This document shows, one piece after another, positions 1 to 6,663 of a stretch of DNA of 8,326 nucleotides. Under the pieces are notes generated by a model that saw only the letters and a list, made by a program, of their open reading frames with translations, was not told the DNA's origin and ran no database searches. Every line of letters starts with the position of its first letter. Within the stretch, counting starts at the first letter, position 1. This DNA comes from Treponemataceae bacterium (GTDB lineage Bacteria; Spirochaetota; Spirochaetia; Treponematales; Treponemataceae). A program made the translations under genes and the position numbers. The DNA is taken from positions 1-8,326 of the forward strand of contig JAILRX010000123.1 of assembly GCA_024697985.1 (NCBI GenBank). Reading direction: 5' to 3'.

Positions 1-3000
1 AGTCGGTGGAGTTCACCTTCACGTGTATCGTTGGCAAGCAGTGGAGAACCATAGGTTACGACGTTCAGAACTTCGTAATTGTTCTTTACGTTGTCCTGAG
101 CGGCTGCCTGCTGGGCAATCATTCCTCCAAGTGAGTGGCCGGTAATCAAAAGATTACTGCCCTGTGGAAGTCCGACTGTCAAAGGTCCTGTAGTTCCTCT
201 AGTTCCAATTTTTTCAGCAGATCTTGAATATGCCTCGGCATTTCCTGTAATGATATAGCTGATGTTATCAAGATAGTCACTTCCACCTTCTGTTCCAGAC
301 TGAAGGTCTGTCCAAATACCAGTTGACTGGCCGGATACCATTTCAGTTCCAGAAAGCGTTACGACGTAAAGTTCTGTAACTCCTTCGTCATTCCTATCAG
401 TTGCAATATTGAAAGTTTCGGCCTTATCACTTGTCATCATATAAGCTTTTGTGATTGTAACAGGTCCGTAAACGCCTTCGTTATAACCTTCACCAATGAG
501 GTTATAAAGATCATAAGATTTTGCCAGGGTTCTTGTCGTGTTGCTTGCAAACTGTGGCACTGAACTCATGTTTCCGAGCAATGGATCTGTCGTAACTTCA
601 CGGCTGTCACCTTCAAAGTTTTCATCAAGGCTTACCCAAAGAGCAGGAACTATACCCTTATCCGACTTTGTAACACCATCAGTGTTGCCAGGATTTCCAT
701 TTTCCTTTACGTAATAGAAATTCTGCTTGTCACTGTCCTTTTTAGGAGTTCTAAGAAGGTAGTGAGCATAACCGCCTTGTGTATAGGCTCCGCAGTCAGC
801 AGCATAGTCTGAGCGGTACTTTCGTTTTGCTCCGTCATCACCTGTCTGGTTCGTGCTGAATCCGTAATCAGCAGTCGTAACTTCTTCCAAACTCAACAAG
901 AAAATCTTGTCTTCTGTGTCAGGACAGAAGCGGGTGATCTGTTTTGTCGTAGCCCATTCGCTTCCAAGTGGAATTACACCACTTGTAATGTCGTTCTTGA
1001 CTGTCGAGCGGATAATCTTGAGTTGAGCTTGAGGAGTAAAGGCTTTCTGCAGGAAGCCGATTCCAGAGTAATCATAAATTGCTGTATTCGAAGCTCCTCT
1101 GTGGTATGCAGAAGCATCGATACCGTTAAGGTAAGCGCGAATCGTACTGTGGTCATAAGAGTTAGGATACATCATGGTTCCCTGACCATAAGCATAGAAG
1201 TTGTGCCATGAATGGTCCCAGCGATCCTGTTCTGCGCCCATAATATCAAGTGCGTTGTAAGTTTTTGTCTCGCGTCCTGAATAGCGCCTTACATAAGGGT
1301 CGTTTGAAGAAACGCTGTTTGTCCAATAGAACGGAACGCCAGAATCAAGACAGTATTCACTGAAAAGAAGGGCTTTATTGTTTTCAGTCTTGAGTGCCCT
1401 CCAGACAATCGGTTCAACCTTGAAGTAGTTTGTTCCGTGTGAAGCGTAGTAGTTACCGTCCGTACCGATGTAATAGCCGCACCAAGGAGCTGTTCCGCTT
1501 GAAAGGTCTACGTTATCAGCCTTTTTCTGTTGAGGATAGTCACCGAATTTGTAGAAGGTTCCGCTTGAGGTCGGGTTTTTGTCGCCGTCACTCGTGTGGG
1601 CTTTTCTTTCATCTCCAGTGATTAATACAGGACTTTCAGTAAACTGATAGCTTGCCTTGTGAACCAGCTGTTCAACTTCAGCTTCCATTCCCTGATAGTT
1701 GATGTAAAGGGTCTGGTTTGCACCCGAAAGCGATGCAAAGTTTGTCGTGTATTCTGATGCTGAGATGACTGACTGGTTTCTGTTTTCATCAAAGTGAGTT
1801 ACAGTAAGTCCTGATGGATCAAAATTTTCTCCTGCGGCATAGTACTGCTTGTTGAGGCTTCCTGTAACTCTGATGGTATCTACATAACCGTTTGTACTTA
1901 CCCAAAGGGCCGGAACGATACCTTTGTCAGTTTTTGAAGGATCTTCATGTCCGAAGTTACCGTCATCAATGTGTCCCTGTCTGCAATAACGTACCTGATC
2001 TTTTTCGTAAAAAACCACTCCGTAATAAGCTGCAACAATCGAACGAATCCAGTAATGTGCTCCTGAACCATCTGAGTATGCACCTTTTTTCCCTGCATAA
2101 TAGGTTCTGTTTCTCATTCGGACAGGATCTTCTGCATCTCGAGCTCTTTGGTTAAAGCCATAATCTGGGTCTGTAATTTCCCATGCACTTAAAAGGAAAA
2201 TCTTATCCTGAGTATTGTTACAGCAATGTTTGTTTTCTACCCTGTTACCAAGTTCACCACTGTGGTCCTTGTTTGATTCAACATCATTTTTGACCATAGT
2301 TCTGTAAATAAGACCACGGGCATTGTCTGTAAATGCCTTGTTTATAAAACCACTTCCTGAGTAGTTTGGAGCTCCGTAGTTTGCACCATTAAGGCCGTTA
2401 AGATAAGCTCGAATCGTACTGTATTCATAGTTTGCTGAATAAATTTTATTGCCATTCACTGTACGTTCATTTTTATTTTCGAACCATTTTATTCCACCAT
2501 CAATACAGCGTTCTGCAACAAGGAAAGCCTTTCCAATTGTTTCATAGTTATTGGCTCCGGCTTTAGTATTGAGTGCACGCCAGATAATCGGAGAAATTTT
2601 ACAGTAGTCTGAATCGATTTTTTCATAGTAATTTCCATCAGAACCGATGTAATAACCGTTTGCTGCAGTTCCAGGAGAAAGTCTTATATCTGCGGCCTTG
2701 GCATCTTGAGGATAATCACCGAACTTGAAGAATACAGCCGGAATTTCAGATGTACCTTCAAAGGTTTTGTAATCATGATTTGCATTTTCAATTTTAACAG
2801 GCTCTTCTGTAAAACTGTAATTAGACCTGTGGATTGGTGTTTCCATATCTCCCGTAAAGCCCCGGAAAGAGAAACTTACGGTCTGGTTACAGCCCATAAG
2901 CTGATCAAAGTTTGTTTCGTAGAAACCTTCTGCAACTTCAAAAGAAGAACCGTTGCTTCCGTCGCAGTAAACCGTAATTCCATCGTTGATAAATTCAGTT

Positions 3001-3791
3001 TCATCAGCTTCATAATATTGTTTTGCAGGAGTTCCTGCTATTCGAAGGTGATATTCAACTTTGTCGTAAAGATTGTAATCAGAGCGTGAAATCAGGGATG
3101 CTGAAGATTTTCCAGGTTTTACTATAACGCTTTCTGGAATTTTCGCTACGATTGCGCCGTTTATATCATAAAGATAAAAGATGACGAACTGAACTCTTCC
3201 TGTATAAAAAGTTGAAGCAGTATAACTTGCAGTCCTGCTGCCATTGGTCTGGTCGATAGGAATTTCAATTGCTGAAAGAAAATCACATTCATCAGGGTCG
3301 GCCAAAGGAATTGAAGCACAGCCGGCCTTTACACTTGCAACAATATCATCCGGCAATTCAATCGTAATCGTTGCATTAGACAGGTAACCTGCTGAAACCG
3401 CCATATTGAAAACCAGACGAGTTTCAAGCCCCCTTACAGTTACATTATCCAATCTGCCAGAAAAAGCTTCTACTCCGTTCAGGAAAGCCCTGAGTACAAA
3501 AGAATATGTATCAGGAGAAAGCTCCTCGGAATTTGACAGAGATGAATAAGCTACGTTTGAGAAAATCGTAGAACTTGTACCTCTGGAATTTGTTGCGGTA
3601 AGCGTATAGGTATAACCAGCAGTACTGAATGAAAAGTTAACAGGAAGAGCAGAACGAGGCTGAACAAGCGATACTCTTACTGACGATTTCTGACCTATTG
3701 CTACTGCCATAGAACATGACAAGGTGAAGGCGCAAAGAAGCAGAATAACAGAAGCTAAAATCGAATATTTAATTTTAATTGCATTTTTCAT
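1..3791 (-). CDS. Giant surface lipoprotein with Big_3, DUF6273 and class 3 lipase-type domains (3' end outside window)
   Basis: The frame is open without a stop from the ATG at 3791 to the left edge (1263 codons), so the C-terminus is missing. The start is fixed by an AGGAGGT site 5 nt upstream and by a basic-hydrophobic N-terminus ending T-L-S-C (Cys26), a relaxed spirochaete-type lipobox, so export and lipidation are likely. Residues 30-240 form beta-rich sandwich-like stretches I cannot name. Residues about 245-325 and 636-715 match the Big_3 Ig-like pattern. Residues about 356-632 and 748-1054 are two DUF6273-like domains, each running from KFGDYPQ through WRAL, STIRAYLNG and DKIFLLS to DKGIVPALWV. 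From about 1089 there is a class 3 lipase-type alpha/beta-hydrolase domain with LSGT at 1146-1149, a W-x-D-L block and the nucleophile elbow GHSLGG (Ser1220). The acidic residue and His of the triad would lie beyond the edge. I infer a surface-anchored esterase or lipase; its substrate is unknown. It is the last visible gene of the operon and overlaps the beta-barrel gene by 4 nt. Confidence 0.93.
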   Translation of the reverse strand, partial: MKNAIKIKYSILASVILLLCAFTLSCSMAVAIGQKSSVRVSLVQPRSALPVNFSFSTAGYTYTLTATNSRGTSSTIFSNVAYSSLSNSEELSPDTYSFVLRAFLNGVEAFSGRLDNVTVRGLETRLVFNMAVSAGYLSNATITIELPDDIVASVKAGCASIPLADPDECDFLSAIEIPIDQTNGSRTASYTASTFYTGRVQFVIFYLYDINGAIVAKIPESVIVKPGKSSASLISRSDYNLYDKVEYHLRIAGTPAKQYYEADETEFINDGITVYCDGSNGSSFEVAEGFYETNFDQLMGCNQTVSFSFRGFTGDMETPIHRSNYSFTEEPVKIENANHDYKTFEGTSEIPAVFFKFGDYPQDAKAADIRLSPGTAANGYYIGSDGNYYEKIDSDYCKISPIIWRALNTKAGANNYETIGKAFLVAERCIDGGIKWFENKNERTVNGNKIYSANYEYSTIRAYLNGLNGANYGAPNYSGSGFINKAFTDNARGLIYRTMVKNDVESNKDHSGELGNRVENKHCCNNTQDKIFLLSAWEITDPDYGFNQRARDAEDPVRMRNRTYYAGKKGAYSDGSGAHYWIRSIVAAYYGVVFYEKDQVRYCRQGHIDDGNFGHEDPSKTDKGIVPALWVSTNGYVDTIRVTGSLNKQYYAAGENFDPSGLTVTHFDENRNQSVISASEYTTNFASLSGANQTLYINYQGMEAEVEQLVHKASYQFTESPVLITGDERKAHTSDGDKNPTSSGTFYKFGDYPQQKKADNVDLSSGTAPWCGYYIGTDGNYYASHGTNYFKVEPIVWRALKTENNKALLFSEYCLDSGVPFYWTNSVSSNDPYVRRYSGRETKTYNALDIMGAEQDRWDHSWHNFYAYGQGTMMYPNSYDHSTIRAYLNGIDASAYHRGASNTAIYDYSGIGFLQKAFTPQAQLKIIRSTVKNDITSGVIPLGSEWATTKQITRFCPDTEDKIFLLSLEEVTTADYGFSTNQTGDDGAKRKYRSDYAADCGAYTQGGYAHYLLRTPKKDSDKQNFYYVKENGNPGNTDGVTKSDKGIVPALWVSLDENFEGDSREVTTDPLLGNMSSVPQFASNTTRTLAKSYDLYNLIGEGYNEGVYGPVTITKAYMMTSDKAETFNIATDRNDEGVTELYVVTLSGTEMVSGQSTGIWTDLQSGTEGGSDYLDNISYIITGNAEAYSRSAEKIGTRGTTGPLTVGLPQGSNLLITGHSLGGMIAQQAAAQDNVKNNYEVLNVVTYGSPLLANDTREGELHR
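3..1390 (-). repeat. Paralogous DUF6273-lipase module, left copy
   Basis: This part of the giant lipoprotein gene aligns with 6973-8325 in the same orientation. Exact nucleotide matches include 24 bp at 117-140 against 7087-7110 (over the GHSLGG codons) and 23 bp at 904-926 against 7850-7872 (over the CPDTEDKI codons). Most of the rest is conserved at protein rather than DNA level. Confidence 0.85.
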
Positions 3792-4441
3792 TTTTTACCT
3801 CCTATCTTATATAAAGCTCCCAGCTTTAATCCAAGATAGTGAATCGTTTCATCCTTTTCAGGACTGAAAAGATAGATTGGAGTCAATTCAAATTCCAAAT
3901 TTCCATTCAGAACTTTTTCATGAGAATATCTGAGGCTCAGGGCAAGCTGAATCAGCTGATCTACATAACTTGTCTTTATCGAATCAGAATTATAGTATTC
4001 AGGATTTGCCTTAGGAATATAAATCAACATTCCATAATCCAGTTCAGGACTGAAAATCAGACCCGTATTCCATAAAGGAATCCTGAAGAAACAGCCTGCG
4101 TCAATTTTAAGGTTCATCATCGAAGCAAGACTTTCACTTTTAATGATGTTTCCGTTTGCCGCAATATGAACGGAAGGACCGATTTCAAAAATATCCAATA
4201 TGGAAAAACCAAGCTCATATTGAAGTCCACCACCAAGACTGCAGTAAACATAATCACTCAAAGATCCAATCGTAGGCTCATAAGAAATGAAAATTCCTGC
4301 CCTATGTTTCAGATCCAGAGCTTTTTTCTGATTCTGGCCCTGCTGATTCTGGCCCTGCTGGGCAAATAAAGCCATGCTTACAAAAATCAGAAGAAACAAG
4401 TGTATCAAGACCTTTCGGCCGGAAAATTTAATTTTATTCAT
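3788..4441 (-). CDS. Predicted outer-membrane beta-barrel protein, 217 aa
   Basis: The protein starts with a classic signal peptide: basic residues, a hydrophobic core, then A-L-F-A before Q-Q, consistent with signal peptidase I cleavage after about residue 27. There is no lipobox cysteine. A short Gln/Gly/Asn linker follows, made of two exact copies of QQGQN. The rest (about residues 45-217) alternates hydrophobic and polar residues with frequent Gly, Tyr and Phe, for example GIFISYEP, GGGLQYELGF, LIFSPELDYG and YLGLKLGALYKIG. This fits an eight-strand-class small outer-membrane barrel ending in a strand near the C-terminus. I do not recognise a specific family; some spirochaetes have OmpW-like small barrels, but that assignment would be a guess. 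The ATG at 4441 has a GGAGG site 5 nt upstream. The gene begins 16 nt after the 707-residue lipoprotein stop, and its TGA overlaps the next ATG, so it should be co-translated with the giant lipoprotein. Confidence 0.88.
   Translation of the reverse strand: MNKIKFSGRKVLIHLFLLIFVSMALFAQQGQNQQGQNQKKALDLKHRAGIFISYEPTIGSLSDYVYCSLGGGLQYELGFSILDIFEIGPSVHIAANGNIIKSESLASMMNLKIDAGCFFRIPLWNTGLIFSPELDYGMLIYIPKANPEYYNSDSIKTSYVDQLIQLALSLRYSHEKVLNGNLEFELTPIYLFSPEKDETIHYLGLKLGALYKIGGKK
3797..3803 (-). promoter_or_regulatory. Shine-Dalgarno site of the giant lipoprotein gene
   Basis: AGGAGGT, 5 nt before the ATG at 3791. It lies inside the last codons of the beta-barrel gene, whose TGA shares the ATGA overlap at 3791-3788. 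This fixes the start and suggests translational coupling. Confidence 0.88.
4331..4360 (-). repeat. Two exact tandem copies of a 15-bp unit (QQGQN linker)
   Basis: CAGCAGGGCCAGAAT occurs twice in a row in the beta-barrel gene, directly after the predicted signal peptide cleavage site, with a partial third copy (CAG) following. The unit is in frame (five codons), so gain or loss of a copy would change only linker length. Confidence 0.9.
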
Positions 4442-4446
4442 TTTTT

Positions 4447-4451
4447 CCTCC
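4447..4451 (-). promoter_or_regulatory. Shine-Dalgarno site of the beta-barrel gene
   Basis: GGAGG within a longer G-rich run, 5 nt before the ATG at 4441. It lies inside the 16-nt gap after the TAG of the upstream lipoprotein gene, supporting both the start and operon structure. Confidence 0.85.
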
Positions 4452-4457
4452 CCCGAC

Positions 4458-6581
4458 CTATTCGATTACAATAGACTTTGTTTTTGTATAGGTTGCAAAA
4501 CCGTCTTCGGCTACAAGCAGAATTGTATGCTCACCTTCTGAGACATTGTTTATCCTTATGCTTGTTCCCGTATTCGACAGAGGTTTTCCATCAATGTACC
4601 ATGCGCATGAAGTGATTTCCGTTCCCTCATGGCTGCAGCTTGCAAGAATTGAATTGCCATCTGCGATTAAGGTAAGGACAACATCATTTGCAGTCGGATC
4701 TGCCATACTTGATTCAGTATCCGTAGGCTTCTGAGAATATTTTACCGTTACGACAGCAACTGTATCTTCTGTAATAACTACATTAGTTACTTCAGGACTG
4801 TAATAGCCTTCAACTTCAAGCTGAGAAGATGCCTGAACATTTGTTGTTGAACCAATATCACCTTTCTGGGTATATCGTCTTGTAACATCTTCCGACCAGG
4901 TTGACTGACCTGCAAAAACATCTTCAAACAAATACTTAACCGTGTAAGGAGCCTGAGTCTGAGTCCACCTTGCTATATAAGTCTGATTTTCTGCAGGGAA
5001 TTTTTCAGGCTGACTTCCAGACCATGATTCAAATTCCCAAGTCTTAAAGGCGGTTGCCTTAACAAGATCAGAAGCAGTATAAGTCTGACTTACAGTGTCG
5101 CCATAATAACCACTTACAATTTTTGAAGTTGTATTATCAGTGAACTTTCCGTATTCAGTTCCGTTTATGGCTGAATCGCTGTCAGATTTATAAGTAAGAT
5201 TAATCTGGTTTCTATAGAAATAAATTTTGATTACGTTTTCTGCTGAATTTTCCGTAATCTCAAATTCTTCAGGCTCAATGGCTGTAAATCCGGTAAACGA
5301 AGGAAGTGAAACTGAAATTCTGCTTCCAATTTCGGCACTGGCAGCTTCCGGTTCTACTGCAGTCTGGCTATCAGAATACTGAGCCCGGTTAAAGTTTGCT
5401 TCATTAAGGCTTCCACTTTCTAAATAGTGGCTTGAAGATGCAAGATCCCATTTTTCAAAATAATACTCAATACTATATAAAGCTACATTCTGAGACCAAA
5501 CTGCTACATAATCACATGAAGTTTGAGGAAAAGAAGATGGTGTCGTCATAATTGAAGTTCCGTCTGTCCAACCGACAAAAATCCATCCATCAATACTTGT
5601 TTCAATTTCAGAAAGCATTTCGTCTGAAATTGGGGAACCTATCTTTCCTCTATAAGAACGTTTTGTATCAGTGTTTGCCGGGCTTCCATTTGAAGAACTT
5701 GCATTAGTCCAAAGACCCTTTCTTTCATCAGTTCCTGTTGAAAAACTTACTGTTACGCTTGCCTTTTCATAACGGATTTCCAAAACTGAACTTCCGTCTG
5801 CCTTTATTATAGTATCACCTGAAATTACAGGATCAAGATAATATTCCTTTGATGGAGTTTCGTATTCGATTGTCCCAAGTGAAGGACCATAGGCTGTATA
5901 GGAAAGTTCAGAATCTTCAACGTAGACTGAAGGAAGGACTGAAACGTCTTCAAGATAATACTTAACTTCATACCTTACCAGCTGAATCCATTTTGCATAG
6001 TAAGTTACATTTTCCTGAGGGAAAGTACTTGAAACCTGAGGAGAAGTCAATTCTCCGCCCTGTGTCAAAGTCCAGCCTGCAAAAGCATAAGTTGCATCGA
6101 TAAGATTGATGTCATCTGCGTCAGGTATGAAACTTTCTGTAGGAGAACCAAATTTTGCAGATACAGTTTTCCGAAGCTGTTCTCCCTGCTTAAAGTAAGC
6201 TCTGTCTTCACCTGACAAATCAAAAGTAATTGAAATTGACTTTCTGCTGTAAACAAGATTTAAAACAGGAATTCCTGCCGAATTTACAGTTTCACTTTGT
6301 GAAAGATAATTAAATCCGGGAATCTGATCGGGGTCATAAGTTGAGGGGCTTCCATTTGCAAGAAATTTACTTGCCTTAATTGCATTGGAATAATCGATTT
6401 CTGATGATGTCAATCCATCTGCGTAATAATTAACGATGAATTTTACGTCAGAACCAGAGGGGTCTTCCTTAGAAAGACTTGCAAAATCTTCTATCATAGG
6501 AGAACACGCAAAAACTGAAAAACTTAGTATACCTATGAAGAAGGTTTTAATTAATGTTTTTAATTTATTTTGCTTCTTCAT
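4458..6581 (-). CDS. Repeat-rich lipoprotein with alternating MucBP-like and InlB B-repeat (Flg_new) modules, 707 aa
   Basis: The N-terminus is basic then hydrophobic, ending V-F-A-C with Cys26 followed by Ser, a plausible spirochaete lipobox. The mature part alternates two module types. MucBP-like modules, which open with patterns such as YEVKYYLED, lie at about 45-113, 203-273, 368-457 and 546-616. B-repeat modules, with the FAGW/FVGW/FESW then YxAxW signature, lie at about 115-200, 276-364 and 459-541. The arrangement is therefore A-B-A-B-A-B-A. Residues about 632-707 form an Ig- or PKD-like end module containing CAWYIDGKPL and EGEHTILLVAEDG. Such modules are known in bacterial surface adhesins and stalks, so an extended surface or periplasmic stalk is inferred; a ligand cannot be read from sequence. 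It is the first gene of the three-gene operon. There is no convincing Shine-Dalgarno site; a strong promoter sits directly against the ATG. The next in-frame Met (29) would remove the whole signal, so 6581 is preferred. Confidence 0.93.
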   Translation of the reverse strand: MKKQNKLKTLIKTFFIGILSFSVFACSPMIEDFASLSKEDPSGSDVKFIVNYYADGLTSSEIDYSNAIKASKFLANGSPSTYDPDQIPGFNYLSQSETVNSAGIPVLNLVYSRKSISITFDLSGEDRAYFKQGEQLRKTVSAKFGSPTESFIPDADDINLIDATYAFAGWTLTQGGELTSPQVSSTFPQENVTYYAKWIQLVRYEVKYYLEDVSVLPSVYVEDSELSYTAYGPSLGTIEYETPSKEYYLDPVISGDTIIKADGSSVLEIRYEKASVTVSFSTGTDERKGLWTNASSSNGSPANTDTKRSYRGKIGSPISDEMLSEIETSIDGWIFVGWTDGTSIMTTPSSFPQTSCDYVAVWSQNVALYSIEYYFEKWDLASSSHYLESGSLNEANFNRAQYSDSQTAVEPEAASAEIGSRISVSLPSFTGFTAIEPEEFEITENSAENVIKIYFYRNQINLTYKSDSDSAINGTEYGKFTDNTTSKIVSGYYGDTVSQTYTASDLVKATAFKTWEFESWSGSQPEKFPAENQTYIARWTQTQAPYTVKYLFEDVFAGQSTWSEDVTRRYTQKGDIGSTTNVQASSQLEVEGYYSPEVTNVVITEDTVAVVTVKYSQKPTDTESSMADPTANDVVLTLIADGNSILASCSHEGTEITSCAWYIDGKPLSNTGTSIRINNVSEGEHTILLVAEDGFATYTKTKSIVIE

Positions 6582-6588
6582 ACTTAGA

Positions 6589-6617
6589 ATTGTAAGTTCA
6601 GTTTTTTACGCAGTCAA
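6589..6617 (-). promoter_or_regulatory. Near-consensus sigma70-type promoter for the three-gene operon
   Basis: On the minus strand a TTGACT -35 box (6617-6612) and a TACAAT -10 box (6594-6589) are separated by exactly 17 bp. Each box differs from consensus at one position. The upstream 30 bp are very A/T rich, as an UP element would be. The -10 box ends 7 nt before the ATG at 6581, so initiation would fall at or next to the A of the start codon. It is the only good promoter match I noticed in the 82-bp gap. Confidence 0.75.
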
Positions 6618-6628
6618 CTTTAAAGATA

Positions 6629-6647
6629 AGAAAATTGTAATTTTTCT
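6629..6647 (-). repeat. A/T-rich inverted repeat, possible weak terminator of the lipase gene
   Basis: AGAAAATT and AATTTTTCT form an 8-bp stem with one bulge and a very short GT loop, 17 nt past the TGA of the lipase-type gene and just upstream of the -35 box. It lacks G/C pairs and a clean T-run, so intrinsic termination would be poor. It may simply be the A/T-rich upstream part of the promoter. Confidence 0.25.
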
Positions 6648-6663
6648 AAGAACCCCCTTAATT

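Noticed and set aside
600..1550. Diversity-generating retroelement variable region in the DUF6273 domain
   Set aside because: No reverse transcriptase or near-identical template repeat is present in the window, and differences between the copies are ordinary divergence rather than adenine-specific.
2706..3089. Plus-strand open frame of 127 codons
   Set aside because: It lies wholly antisense to the intact giant lipoprotein frame, which has clear Big_3 and DUF6273 motifs there; its own translation is Cys/Phe/Ile-rich without a domain.
6629..6660. Intrinsic terminator after the right-hand lipase-type gene
   Set aside because: The only hairpin is A/T-only with a 2-nt loop, and the G-run near the stop codon pairs with nothing convincing. 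It is kept only as a low-confidence inverted repeat.
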